64,000 nt of DNA from Psychrobacter aestuarii. Lineage in GTDB: Bacteria > Pseudomonadota > Gammaproteobacteria > Pseudomonadales > Moraxellaceae. Below, piece after piece: positions 54,188-63,549 of this stretch. Position 1 is the first letter of the stretch. Each line of letters opens with the position of its first letter. The notes beneath the pieces are model-generated. The model ran no database searches, was not told where the DNA came from, and saw nothing but the letters and a program-made list of their open reading frames with translations. The position numbers and the translations under genes are program-made. Location: NCBI RefSeq assembly GCF_904846035.1, contig NZ_CAJGYT010000001.1:186001-250000 (forward strand), in the 5' to 3' direction.

Positions 54188-54907
54188 TTATACGTCCAAA
54201 AATTCGCTGACAAAGGGGCTGGCAGGATTGGTCAGCAGCTCCTCAGACGTGCCCACTTGCTCGACGATACCGTGATTCATAATCACAATCTCATCAGACA
54301 CCGCGTGCGCTTCTTCTTGGTCATGCGTCACCATGATGCTAGTAATGCCCAGCTCGTGGTGGATATTTTTTAGCCATGTGCGCAGCTCTTTACGCACTTT
54401 GGCATCGAGCGCGCCGAAGGGCTCATCCAGTAGCAATAGCTTTGGCTTGACCGCGAGCGCACGTGCCAGCGCGATACGCTGACGCTGACCGCCTGAGAGC
54501 TGATGCGGATAGGCATTGGCGACTTGCGGCAGCTGTACCAGCTCTAACAGCTCGCTGACGCGCTTTTGAATCTCCGCCTTGCTTGGGCGCTTGTCTTTGG
54601 GCAACAAATTAAGACCAAAGGCGACGTTGTCGGCGATGTTTTTATGACGGAACAAGGCATAGTGCTGAAACATAAAGCCGATATGGCGTTTTTGTACGGG
54701 CACGTGCGTGACATCAATGTCATCGAATAAGATGTGTCCAGAGTCGGCGTACTCAAGCCCTGCGATAATACGCAGCAAGGTGGTCTTGCCACAGCCTGAT
54801 GGTCCAAGCAGCGTGGTCAGCTTGCCCGTCGGTACACTGACGCTCACATCATCAAGCGCCGTAAAGTCACCAAACTGCTTATTTACATTGCGAATCTCAA
54901 TACTCAT
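54188..54907 (-). CDS. cysA: Sulfate ABC transporter ATPase CysA (short form)
   Basis: This 239-residue ATPase has Walker [15 protein letters not shown] (Lys41), the CysA-typical [13 protein letters not shown]-loop, signature LSGGQRQR (137-144), Walker [14 protein letters not shown] and HDQEEAHAV. Family members are usually about 350 residues, with a C-terminal regulatory (TOBE-like) domain that is absent here; the terminator just downstream shows this is a natural short form, not a frameshift. It energises CysT-CysW. It is last in the minus-strand operon, 27 bases after cysW. Confidence 0.92.
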   Translation of the reverse strand: MSIEIRNVNKQFGDFTALDDVSVSVPTGKLTTLLGPSGCGKTTLLRIIAGLEYADSGHILFDDIDVTHVPVQKRHIGFMFQHYALFRHKNIADNVAFGLNLLPKDKRPSKAEIQKRVSELLELVQLPQVANAYPHQLSGGQRQRIALARALAVKPKLLLLDEPFGALDAKVRKELRTWLKNIHHELGITSIMVTHDQEEAHAVSDEIVIMNHGIVEQVGTSEELLTNPASPFVSEFLDV

Positions 54908-54934
54908 AAAAATGGCTCTTTATAGTTTGGTCAA

Positions 54935-55891
54935 TTAAGACGATGAACGGGCGTTGTCGGCAGCTTGCACCGCCCCTGCTTCGGCAGCGGTGTCTTTACT
55001 GGCAAGACGCAGTGGCGCGGCTGCCAGACGCTCAGACTTGGCAAATTTGCGCGTTTGCAGTTTGGTCATGATTTGCTGCACCAGTAGCGTCACCAAGGCA
55101 AGCGCCGCCAAGATACTGGACAAGGCAAACGCGGCGGTAAAGTTGTACTCGTTATAAGCAATCTCTACCAGTAGCGGCATGGTGTTGGTCTCACCGCGGA
55201 TGTGCCCTGACACCACGCTGACCGCACCAAACTCGCCCATCGCCCGCGCATTGGTCAAAATCAAGCCGTACAAGAGCGCCCATTTGATGTTGGGCAAGGT
55301 CACGTGCCAAAAGGTCTGCCAACCGCTCGCGCCTAAGGTCAATGCCGCCTGCTCCTCAGAGTCGCCTTGGGTCTGCATCAAAGGAATCAGCTCACGCGCC
55401 ACAAAAGGGAACGTCACAAACAAGGTGGCGAGCACAATTCCTGGCACGGCAAAGATAATCTGAATGCCCATGTTTTCTAAAAAACCACCGATGGCGGAGT
55501 TCAGACCAAAGAGCAGCACAAACATCAGACCTGCCACCACAGGCGACACCGAAAACGGCAAATCCAGCAAGGTAGTGACCAGCTGCTTGCCTTTAAAGTT
55601 ATAACGCGTCACCAGCCATGCAATGGCAATACCGATAATCATATTAATTGGCAATACAATCGCTGCGGTCAGCAAGGTCAGCTTAATGGCTTGTAGCGCT
55701 TCAGGCTCAACGAGCGAGGCAACATACAGCTCCCAGCCACTTTTAAACGCTTCATAAAACACGGCAAGCAATGGGATAACCAGCATGACCACCATGAACA
55801 GTACGGCAATGCCAATAAACAGCCCGCGCACCCATGAGGGGTCTTTGGTCGCGGCATTGCTTTGATAGTTATAACTGTTAGATATCTGCAT
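54935..55891 (-). CDS. cysW: Sulfate ABC transporter permease CysW
   Basis: This 318-residue inner-membrane protein has six hydrophobic helices and the CysW features VKLTLLTAAIV-like helix starts, FSVSPVVAGLMFVLLFG, and the EAA loop EEQAALTLGASGWQTFWHVTLP. The last 35 residues (AAAPLRLASKDTAAEAG) are an Ala-rich cytosolic tail that is unusual. It pairs with CysT to form the sulfate/thiosulfate channel. Its gene is one base from cysT, so the two are translationally coupled. Confidence 0.92.
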   Translation of the reverse strand: MQISNSYNYQSNAATKDPSWVRGLFIGIAVLFMVVMLVIPLLAVFYEAFKSGWELYVASLVEPEALQAIKLTLLTAAIVLPINMIIGIAIAWLVTRYNFKGKQLVTTLLDLPFSVSPVVAGLMFVLLFGLNSAIGGFLENMGIQIIFAVPGIVLATLFVTFPFVARELIPLMQTQGDSEEQAALTLGASGWQTFWHVTLPNIKWALLYGLILTNARAMGEFGAVSVVSGHIRGETNTMPLLVEIAYNEYNFTAAFALSSILAALALVTLLVQQIMTKLQTRKFAKSERLAAAPLRLASKDTAAEAGAVQAADNARSSS

Positions 55892-55892
55892 C

Positions 55893-56765
55893 TTAGCGTG
55901 CTCCTACGCGGCGTGACAATCGCCACTGCATGATATTGATGCTGAGCAAAATCACAAACGAAATCATCAACATAAACAGCGCCACCGCAGACGCGCCCTG
56001 AATATCAAACTGCTCAAGCTTACTGATAATGATGAGTGGTAAAATCTCCGACTGCATCGGAATGTTGCCCGCGATAAAAATAACCGAGCCGTACTCGCCT
56101 GTCGCGCGCGCGAACATCATGCCTGCGCCCATCAATAGCGCTGGGAACAGCTCAGGCAAAATCACTTTATTAAAAGTGGTTAAGCGGTTTGCGCCCAGTA
56201 CCGCTGCCGCTTCTTCAAACTCCACCGACAGCTCAGCAAGCACTGGCTGCACCGCACGCACGATAAAGGGGAAGCTCACCACCACAAGCGCGAGCCAAAT
56301 CCCCAAAGGCGTAAAGGCAACCTTAATACCAAACTGCTCAAACCATTGACCAATCAAACCATTGGGCGCGTATAGGGTAGCAAGCGAAATGCCCGTTACC
56401 GCTGTCGGTAGCGCAAATGGCAAATCCACCAAGGCATTGATAATCGACTTGCCCCAAAACTCATAGCGCACCAATACCCACGCAACCAGCGTACCGAACA
56501 CCATATTGGTCAGCATCGCCAAAAACGACATCCATAGACTCAGCTTAATCGCGGCGGTGACCTGCGGCTGGGTAATGGTCTCCCAAAACCCCGTCCAGCC
56601 CATTTGCGTCGTGGTATACGCCATCATGGCAAAGGGCAGCACCACAAGCAAAGACAAGCTAAACACGGTAATACCCATGCTCAGCCCAAAGCCTGGCAGC
56701 ACGTTGCGCTGGCGCAAACGTGTCAGCCAAGTGCGTTTTTGGGCAGAAGAAGTGGTTGCACTCAT
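55893..56765 (-). CDS. cysT: Sulfate ABC transporter permease CysT
   Basis: This 290-residue permease has six membrane helices and the CysT/CysU motifs VDLPFALPTAVTGISLATLY, PFIVRAVQPVLAEL, and the EAA loop EFEEAAAVLGANRLTTFNKVIL. It forms the channel heterodimer with CysW. Its gene follows the sulfate-binding protein gene after 127 bases that contain a hairpin and is directly coupled to cysW. Confidence 0.93.
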   Translation of the reverse strand: MSATTSSAQKRTWLTRLRQRNVLPGFGLSMGITVFSLSLLVVLPFAMMAYTTTQMGWTGFWETITQPQVTAAIKLSLWMSFLAMLTNMVFGTLVAWVLVRYEFWGKSIINALVDLPFALPTAVTGISLATLYAPNGLIGQWFEQFGIKVAFTPLGIWLALVVVSFPFIVRAVQPVLAELSVEFEEAAAVLGANRLTTFNKVILPELFPALLMGAGMMFARATGEYGSVIFIAGNIPMQSEILPLIIISKLEQFDIQGASAVALFMLMISFVILLSINIMQWRLSRRVGAR

Positions 56766-56829
56766 AGTGATGTCCTATTACCGATGGGGTGGCACGACTT
56801 TTATTATTGTTAAAAAGGTGGTGGAAACA

Positions 56830-56862
56830 GATAAGGACACAGCAGCCAACCATGTCCTTATC
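56830..56862 (-). promoter_or_regulatory. Hairpin between sulfate-binding protein and cysT genes
   Basis: GATAAGGACA (56830-56839) pairs perfectly with 56853-56862. It lacks a T tract and lies between the binding-protein gene and the permease genes. It may stabilise the upstream message or cause partial termination, keeping binding protein in excess. Confidence 0.5.
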
Positions 56863-56892
56863 CCGCAGTCGACCGTCAAGGTCAGACTTGGT

Positions 56893-57984
56893 TTACTGTG
56901 GCGCGTTCACCGCCAACTGATCAAAGACGCCACCATCGCTAAAATAAGTGCTCATAATCTCATCCCACGAGCCAAAGGTATCGTTCGGGCGGAAAGTCTC
57001 TACAGGCGGCAGTTTGTCGCTGTTTTTCTCAAGCACACTGGCCACGCTTGGGCGTAAGTACAAGTCAGCGGCCAACTGCTGGGCAGGCTCGCTCCATAGA
57101 TAGTCAAGATAAGCGGTTGCCGCCTCAGTCGTGCCTTTGTTGTCCGTCACTGAGTTGACCACAGCCACTGGACTTTCAGACTTGATAGAGTATTTTGGAT
57201 AAACGATGTCCACTTGCCCTGCGCCAAATTTTTTCGCAGCGAGGTTGGCTTCGTTTTCAAAAGTGACCAGCACATCACCAATACCGCGCTGAACAAAGGT
57301 GGTCGTCGCCGCACGTCCGCCGTTTTCATAGACTTTGACGTTCTTTAGTAGCGATTTGACGTAGTCTTTGGCGGGCGCTTCTTCGTTGTTAAACGCGTGT
57401 AGACCATAGCCATACGCGCCTAAGAACGCATAGCGACCGTTACCCGTAACTTTTGGGTTCGCCATGACAATCTCAGTACCTGCCTTGGTCAAGTCTTGCC
57501 AATCGTTGATTTGTTTGGGGTTGCCTTTACGTACCAAAAAGACGATGGTGCTGGTAAAAGGTACGGCATTGTCAGGGAATTTGGATTCCCAGTCGCTGGC
57601 GACCAAGCCTTTTTTCTCTAAAAGCTCAATGTCTGAGCCTTGGTTCATGGTCGCGACATCTGCTTGCAAGCCGTTGGCAATCGACAGCGCCTGCTTACTT
57701 GAGCCGCCATGAGATTGCTTGATGGTGACATTGGCACCTGGATGCTCAGCTTTGTAATGCTCAACGAACATGGGGTTGTAGTCTTTATAAAAGTCGCGCG
57801 CCACGTCATAGGAGACGTTAAGCAGTTCAATATCCTGCCCGTCACCCGTGGCGGCAGCGCCGTCCGCCTCGGTCTGCTCATTACTGCTGCACCCCATCAG
57901 ACCCAACGTCATAGCGATGCCAGCTGCACCAAAGATATGCTTTGCTTTGATGGTATAAGACGCAGGAGATGTCGATAATGTCAT
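56893..57984 (-). CDS. sbp: Sulfate-binding lipoprotein (copy 1)
   Basis: This 363-residue sulfate-binding protein has the family signature LLNVSYDVARDFYKDYNPMF and the SHGGSSKQALSIANGLQADV segment that forms the anion pocket, then GNPKQINDWQDLTK, ANPKVTGNGRYAFLGAYGYG and GGRAATTTFVQRGIGDVLVT. The N-terminus (IAMTLGLMGCSS) ends in a lipobox, so it is probably lipid-anchored, unlike the soluble E. coli Sbp/CysP. It is directly upstream of cysT. It is about 60-65 percent similar by eye to the tandem copy at 58167. Confidence 0.92.
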   Translation of the reverse strand: MTLSTSPASYTIKAKHIFGAAGIAMTLGLMGCSSNEQTEADGAAATGDGQDIELLNVSYDVARDFYKDYNPMFVEHYKAEHPGANVTIKQSHGGSSKQALSIANGLQADVATMNQGSDIELLEKKGLVASDWESKFPDNAVPFTSTIVFLVRKGNPKQINDWQDLTKAGTEIVMANPKVTGNGRYAFLGAYGYGLHAFNNEEAPAKDYVKSLLKNVKVYENGGRAATTTFVQRGIGDVLVTFENEANLAAKKFGAGQVDIVYPKYSIKSESPVAVVNSVTDNKGTTEAATAYLDYLWSEPAQQLAADLYLRPSVASVLEKNSDKLPPVETFRPNDTFGSWDEIMSTYFSDGGVFDQLAVNAPQ

Positions 57985-58166
57985 AGGTGCCTCAAAAGGT
58001 AATGAACGAAGTATATGAAGATACGGATAAGCCAGTATGCTAACAGTGACGGCTTATTATGTTTAATGACGAATATGCGTATGTTACTGCCAAAATGGAA
58101 TATTAAGGCGTAAGCGATATGCCATACGCCTGTATGCACTGCGCATTTTGGTCATGGCTGCCGCAG

Positions 58167-59273
58167 TTAAGAGGCAGGTGATTGCGCTAGGGTGTCAAAA
58201 CGACCGCCATCCACAAAAAAGGTGTCCATGATGGTTTCCCATGAGCCAAAGACGCCTGTCGCCTCAAAGGTGGTGATGTCGGGCAAGGTGTCTTTGTGCT
58301 TTGCCAAAATCTTTGGATTGCTTGGGCGCAGATACATGCTCGCCATCAGCTCTTGTGCGTCATCCTGCCATAGGTTGTCTAGATAGGCTTTGGCGGCTTC
58401 GGTGCTGCCATTTTTTTCAGTGACGGCAGTGACGACGGCCACGGGGTTTTTGATTTGGATAGAGTAGCTGGGATAAATCAGCTCAACCTGCCCTTTGGCG
58501 TATTTGCCTGCGACCAGATGCGCTTCGTTTTCGGTGGTGATGAGCACGTCGCCCAATTCACGCTGCAAAAAGCTGGTGGTCGCCGCGCGCGAGCCGTTGT
58601 CATAGGTCACAACGTTGCTGAGCAGTTTTTGCATATAGTCGTCGGTCTTCGCGTGTTCGCTGTGCGGGTCTTCTTTAAAGGCGTGCAGACCAAAGCCATA
58701 CGCGCCCAAAAACGCATAACGCGCTGTGCCACTGGTCTTTGGGTTCGGCATGACGACTTTTACCCCAGCACGCGCAAGGTCTGACCAATCGCTGATTTGC
58801 TTGGGATTGCCCTTACGCACCAACAGCACCATGGTGCTGGTATACGGTATGGCATTGTCTGGGAAAGCTTGTTGCCAGTCAGCGCTGACCAATCCTTTTT
58901 TAACCAATAGGTTCATATCGGTGTTTTGGTTTAAGGTGACCACGTCCGCTTGTAGACCGTTGGCGACCGACAGCGCTTGCTTACTGGAGCCGCCGTGTGA
59001 TTGATTGATTTTTACTTTGCTGTCTGGGTGCGTAGCCTTGTAGTCTTTGGCAAACAAGACATTGTAGTCTTTATAAAAGTCGCGCGAGACGTCATAGGAG
59101 ACGTTGAGTAAGCGCACATCGCTGCTGCTGCCCGCGCCCTGCTCCGAGGCCGCTTGGTTACAGGCGCTCACGCTCAACGCGCCTACAAGGCAGGTGGCGG
59201 CTTTGATGGACCAAGCAAAACGCTTGGCGGGATGCTTTTGGGTGTCTTCCGTTATTATTGTTGGTGTTGGCAT
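58167..59273 (-). CDS. sbp: Sulfate-binding lipoprotein (copy 2)
   Basis: This 368-residue protein is a paralogue of the next gene downstream: LLNVSYDVSRDFYKDYNVLF, SHGGSSKQALSVANGLQADV, GNPKQISDWSDLAR, PNPKTSGTARYAFLGAYGFG and GSRAATTSFLQRELGDVLIT. The N-terminal signal VGALSVSACNQ contains a lipobox cysteine. It is first in the sulfate uptake operon, 182 bases before copy 1. The copies may differ in preference for sulfate, thiosulfate or other sulfonates; nothing in the sequence decides this. Confidence 0.92.
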   Translation of the reverse strand: MPTPTIITEDTQKHPAKRFAWSIKAATCLVGALSVSACNQAASEQGAGSSSDVRLLNVSYDVSRDFYKDYNVLFAKDYKATHPDSKVKINQSHGGSSKQALSVANGLQADVVTLNQNTDMNLLVKKGLVSADWQQAFPDNAIPYTSTMVLLVRKGNPKQISDWSDLARAGVKVVMPNPKTSGTARYAFLGAYGFGLHAFKEDPHSEHAKTDDYMQKLLSNVVTYDNGSRAATTSFLQRELGDVLITTENEAHLVAGKYAKGQVELIYPSYSIQIKNPVAVVTAVTEKNGSTEAAKAYLDNLWQDDAQELMASMYLRPSNPKILAKHKDTLPDITTFEATGVFGSWETIMDTFFVDGGRFDTLAQSPAS

Positions 59274-59556
59274 GAGTCATCTCTATATTCTGGCTGTCGA
59301 TGGGACGGGCAAACAAAGCATGCGTGCCTGTCGATGTTGGTCATACTAACAGCTGCTATTTAAGATGCTTAGTGACAAATTTGCTTATGGTGTCTTGAAC
59401 TTGGCATAAGTGAGGACGCAGGCGACTTTTTACTTGCTACTTTTGGGTATCTGTGACAACAATATGACACGAGCAGCACGCCTGCCTAAGCGCACAGGCA
59501 TACGTAGGCAACAGGGACGTGCCCTTTTTGATCGCTTTACATCTAAAGGTAGATAT

Positions 59557-60060
59557 ATGAAAACATCCGCATTGGGGTTATTTTTTGTGGCAGGTACGGC
59601 GCTGCTGACGGGCTGTCAATCGATGACGCCGCCGCACGCTCAGCCTGCTGTAACGACGGCAGCGACCAAGGCGAGTGCTGCTGAGACGGTCAGTGGCGAT
59701 TATCAGTTGACCACCACGCTAGACAACGTGCCTGCCGCGAGCGCCACAGGCAGCGCGTGGGTACGTGTACGCGCGGACAATGCTGAGCAAATCCATATCC
59801 AAGTGCGCGCCCGCCATACCCCGCAGCAAAGCTGTTATTTTGATGCTAAGGCGACACTGCTTGGCCAAGATGACGCGCACGGGATTTTGTTTGAAACCTC
59901 AGCGAACAACACGCGCACCTTTTTGCAGTTTAAAGAAGGCAAGCTGATGATTGACGGTCAAGACCGCTACGCCCTCGCCCATCTGTGTACAGGCGGCGCA
60001 ACGCTGGCGGGCAATTATCAAAAATCAACCACGGCGCAGCCAAGCAATTCGTTGAGTTAA
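59557..60060 (+). CDS. Small lipoprotein of unknown function
   Basis: This 167-residue protein has the lipoprotein signal MKTSALGLFFVAGTALLTGC (Cys20). A short Ala/Thr-rich linker is followed by a beta-rich domain (about 50-150) with two cysteines that could form a disulfide (QSCYFDAKATLLGQ and ALAHLCTGG). I do not recognise the domain. ATG at 59557 has AAAGGT upstream; a longer in-frame reading from 59410 would bury the signal peptide. It is divergent from the sulfate-binding gene and convergent with sat. Confidence 0.75.
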   Translation: MKTSALGLFFVAGTALLTGCQSMTPPHAQPAVTTAATKASAAETVSGDYQLTTTLDNVPAASATGSAWVRVRADNAEQIHIQVRARHTPQQSCYFDAKATLLGQDDAHGILFETSANNTRTFLQFKEGKLMIDGQDRYALAHLCTGGATLAGNYQKSTTAQPSNSLS

Positions 60061-60136
60061 GCATAAGACAAGACGCTGTCTGCACGCTTTACTTTGCCAC
60101 GTCTATATATCGTCAATCACAAAAACACCACGCCAC

Positions 60137-60174
60137 AAAAAAAGGCGCTACCAAGATAGGTAGCGCCTTTTTTT
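60137..60174. terminator. Bidirectional terminator between lipoprotein and sat
   Basis: A perfect 16-bp stem, 60137-60152 with 60159-60174 (GGCGCTACC core with A7/T7 ends), and a 6-base loop serve both convergent genes. Confidence 0.9.
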
Positions 60175-60216
60175 AATTAACAATGAAGTTTTACTAGCAA
60201 CGAAGCGAAGCAGCCA

Positions 60217-61455
60217 TTATACCGCAGATGCGCCCGTTAGCTTAACCTCAGCGCGCTCTTCACGAGCGATGCTGCCGTAATAGGCACGCAAAATCTCAAG
60301 CACTTCAGGACGGCTGAAGTTATCTGGCACGTCAAGGTCTTCTGACAGCGCTTTACGCAGCTTGGTGCCTGAGACTTTAACATGATGTTCAGCGTCATGC
60401 GGGCAGGTTTTGCTCGATGCCATCGCGCCGCAGGCATTACACCAGAATGTCCAGTCGATTTTTAGTGGCTGGGTGATAAGCGCGTCTTTGTCAATCTCAT
60501 CAAAGATGGTCTGCGCATCAAACGCGCCGTAGTAATCGCCCACACCCGCGTGGTCACGACCCACAATAAGGTGGCTACAGCCATAGTTTTGACGGAACAG
60601 TGCGTGCAATAGGGCTTCGCGAGGACCTGCGTAACGCATGTCTAGCGGATAGCCTGCCTGAATGACGGTGTCCTGTTTAAAGTAATTGTCAATCAAGGTC
60701 TTAATCGCGTCTTGACGGACTTCGGCAGGGATGTCACCAGGTTTTAGTGCGCCGAGCAGTGAGTGTACCAAGACGCCGTCACAGATTTCGATGGCGATTT
60801 TGGCGAGGTACTCGTGTGAGCGGTGCATTGGGTTACGCGTTTGGAACGCGGCAACGGTTTTCCAGTTTTTATCGGCAAAGATTTCACGTGTTTGCGCAGG
60901 CGTTTTGTAAATCTCAGGATACAGCGTTGGGAACTCGCCTTCGCTCAAGACTTGTACGCTGCCTGCGATGTTGACATCGTCTTGGCTTAAGACTTGCTGC
61001 ACGCCTGGGTGCTCAGGGTCGGTGGTGGTAAAGACTTGCTGGCACTCGTGCTCTTTGTCGATGGTGTAGGTTTCTTCAACGGTTAAGACGCCCATGATTT
61101 CGCCGTCTTGGGCAACGAGCGCCACTTTGTCATTGGCGTTTAGCGTATCGGCGATGTCTTTTGGTGCAGACAAGGTGATTGGAATCGGCCAAAACAAGCC
61201 TGCGTTGTCGCCTGTTTTTAGACGCATCTCATCAACGACCCCTTGCCAGTCGGCTTGGTTCATAAAGCCATCTAGCGGGGTAAAGCCACCGATACCCAGC
61301 ATAATCAAATCGCCGCGCTCGCGTGAGCTTAGGGTGATTTGTGGCAAGCCTTTTGCTGCTGCTAGTGCCTCGTCGCGCTCAGCGCCTGTCAGCAATAGTG
61401 GCTTTAGCGTGTCGCTGCCATGTGGCGGTACCAATTGGTCTACTGATGATGTCAT
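60217..61455 (-). CDS. sat: Sulfate adenylyltransferase (ATP sulfurylase)
   Basis: This 412-residue single-chain ATP sulfurylase has an N-terminal PUA-like domain ([22 protein letters not shown]) and a nucleotidyltransferase core with [13 protein letters not shown] (the QxRNPxHxxH active site) and [10 protein letters not shown], plus a cysteine pair in [14 protein letters not shown]. It activates sulfate to adenylylsulfate for assimilation, replacing the two-subunit CysDN. It is divergent from cysI with 408 bases between. Confidence 0.93.
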   Translation of the reverse strand: MTSSVDQLVPPHGSDTLKPLLLTGAERDEALAAAKGLPQITLSSRERGDLIMLGIGGFTPLDGFMNQADWQGVVDEMRLKTGDNAGLFWPIPITLSAPKDIADTLNANDKVALVAQDGEIMGVLTVEETYTIDKEHECQQVFTTTDPEHPGVQQVLSQDDVNIAGSVQVLSEGEFPTLYPEIYKTPAQTREIFADKNWKTVAAFQTRNPMHRSHEYLAKIAIEICDGVLVHSLLGALKPGDIPAEVRQDAIKTLIDNYFKQDTVIQAGYPLDMRYAGPREALLHALFRQNYGCSHLIVGRDHAGVGDYYGAFDAQTIFDEIDKDALITQPLKIDWTFWCNACGAMASSKTCPHDAEHHVKVSGTKLRKALSEDLDVPDNFSRPEVLEILRAYYGSIAREERAEVKLTGASAV

Positions 61456-61863
61456 AAAAACCTCAAGTGTTTGATGTTAAGATAGCAAAGCGTGTGGCGG
61501 ATGGTCATCCGTCGTGGCACTCGCTATAATGATGGGGACACCCACGCAAATAAAAAATATGGGCACACCGACAATCTGTATTCTGTATATGGCATAGGCT
61601 ACCTAACTTTCTTTATGAAAATTTATGCTGTCTTTGTATATGGATATGACTTAAATGAATTTATGTTTCTTGGGGTGAGCTTATATGATGTGAAGCCATG
61701 GTACGTTAAAGTGCCTTCTATATAAGTATGCCGCGACATACGACGCCGTTTTATCGCGTTTGTAGGTACACGGCACCTATAACAACACACGCAAATCATT
61801 TTCACCGCTAAAGCGCTTATTGGCTTTAGTGCATTTTTTGCCATTTGAAATTGAGATTACGTC
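61456..61863. other. Divergent control region of sat and cysI
   Basis: These 408 bases are A/T-rich (especially 61560-61720) and should hold the promoters of sat and cysI and perhaps CysB-type LysR operators. Two short ORFs in it (61492-61725 plus, 61623-61844 minus) have no RBS or recognisable content. I cannot point to a specific operator. Confidence 0.45.
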
Positions 61864-63549
61864 ATGTATCAATACAGCTACGCTGACCAAGCTTTGGTGG
61901 ACGAACGGGTCGCGCAATTTCGCGACCAAACACGGCGCTTTTTGGCGGGCGAGTTGCCAGAAGAGCAATTTTTGCCATTACGCCTACAAAACGGGCTGTA
62001 CATTCAGCGTTATGCGCCCATGCTACGTATCGCAATCCCTTACGGTTTGCTTGCCAGCCGCCAGCTGCGCGCTTTGGCAGACATTACCCGCACCTATGAT
62101 AAAGGCTATGGGCACTTTACCACCCGTACCAACATTCAGCTGAACTGGGTCAAGCTTGAAGATGTGCCCGATATTTTGGCAAAGCTTGCTTCTGTACAGA
62201 TGCATGCCATTCAGACATCAGGCAACTGTATCCGCAACACCACGACTGACCCTTATGCAGGTATCCACAAAGAAGAGATTGATGACCCGCGTCCGTATTG
62301 CGAGATTATCCGTCAGTGGTCAACCTTTCACCCTGAGTTTGCCTTTTTGCCGCGTAAGTTTAAGATTGCCGTTATCGGTACCGAGACTGACCGCGCTTCA
62401 ACGCAAGTACACGATGTGGGTCTGCATATCGTCAAAAATGACGCAGGCGAGATTGGCTTTGAAGTCTTGGTCGGCGGCGGTTTGGGTCGTACGCCCATTA
62501 TTGGTAAGACCATCCGCGAGTTTTTACCGCGTGAGCATTTGCTCAGCTACCTAGATGCCGTACTTCGCGTGTACAACTTGCACGGTCGCCGTGACAACAA
62601 GTACAAAGCACGCATCAAAATCTTGGTTGAGAGCCTAGGCGCGCGTGAGTTTGCCAAGCTTGTTGACGCTGAATGGGAAAAGCACACCAAAGACGGCTCG
62701 CTGACTTTGACCGATGAGAACTTTGCCGCTGCAAGCAGCTATTTTAGCGCCCCTGATTACAAAGGCTTTGATGCGCTACAAGTGCAATCAGACTTGCAAA
62801 AGCAATTGGATGCGGACAAGGCGTTTGCCGATTGGTATGAGCACAACACCGTTGCGCATAAAGTGGACGGCTACCGCGCGGCAGTGATTTCACTAAAAGC
62901 AGGCTTGGTCGATGGTCGTTACGTGCCCGCAGGCGATGTGACCGATACCCAACTTGATGCCCTCGCCGACCTTGCTGAGCGTTACAGCTTTGGTGAGATT
63001 CGCAGCACCTATCAGCAAAACCTTGTCTTTACCGATGTTGAGGTCAATGACCTATACACGCTATGGCAGGCGCTCAGTGAGCTGAACCTCGCGCGCGCCA
63101 ACATCAATACCTTAACCGACATGATTGTCTGCCCAGGTTGGGATTATTGCTCACTGGCGAACGCCACCACGCACAACATCGCTGAGCAAATCGAAAAACA
63201 GTTCGACGACCTTGACTACCTCTATGACTTGGGCGATATTCGCCTCAACATGTCAGGTTGCATGAATGCCTGCGCGCATCACCATACAGGCGACATTGGC
63301 ATCCTCGGTGTGGACAAAAAAGGCGAGCACTGGTATCAAATCAGCCTTGGCGGTAATGCCAGCAATGATGCCCGCTTAGGTAAGATTTTGGGTAAAGCGG
63401 TTCCTGCAGACGATGTCGCTACCACCCTACAGAGCATTTTGGACGTCTATCTTGAGCTGCGCGAAACCACGGAACAAGATGTTGAAGATTTTAGCGCCGT
63501 TGTAGAGCGCGTGGGTATCGCCCCATTCAAGGAGAAAGTGTATGGCTAA
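61864..63549 (+). CDS. cysI: Sulfite reductase haemoprotein (CysI type)
   Basis: This 561-residue nitrite/sulfite reductase has the siroheme-[4Fe4S] cysteines at the right spacing: CPGWDYC (Cys423, Cys429) and GCMNACAHH (Cys466, Cys470), and siroheme-site residues in TTRTNIQLNWV and TSGNCIRNTTTDPYAG. It reduces sulfite to sulfide with six electrons. No flavoprotein CysJ gene is visible, so it may use ferredoxin or an unlinked partner. It overlaps the following DUF934 gene by eight bases. Confidence 0.92.
   Translation: MYQYSYADQALVDERVAQFRDQTRRFLAGELPEEQFLPLRLQNGLYIQRYAPMLRIAIPYGLLASRQLRALADITRTYDKGYGHFTTRTNIQLNWVKLEDVPDILAKLASVQMHAIQTSGNCIRNTTTDPYAGIHKEEIDDPRPYCEIIRQWSTFHPEFAFLPRKFKIAVIGTETDRASTQVHDVGLHIVKNDAGEIGFEVLVGGGLGRTPIIGKTIREFLPREHLLSYLDAVLRVYNLHGRRDNKYKARIKILVESLGAREFAKLVDAEWEKHTKDGSLTLTDENFAAASSYFSAPDYKGFDALQVQSDLQKQLDADKAFADWYEHNTVAHKVDGYRAAVISLKAGLVDGRYVPAGDVTDTQLDALADLAERYSFGEIRSTYQQNLVFTDVEVNDLYTLWQALSELNLARANINTLTDMIVCPGWDYCSLANATTHNIAEQIEKQFDDLDYLYDLGDIRLNMSGCMNACAHHHTGDIGILGVDKKGEHWYQISLGGNASNDARLGKILGKAVPADDVATTLQSILDVYLELRETTEQDVEDFSAVVERVGIAPFKEKVYG

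Noticed and set aside
56506-57057. Plus-strand ORF of 183 codons across cysT and the sulfate-binding gene
   Set aside because: It is antisense to two well-supported genes and has no recognisable content.
61492-61844. Two small ORFs between sat and cysI
   Set aside because: They overlap on opposite strands in A/T-rich sequence, lack ribosome sites and show no domain or conservation signal.
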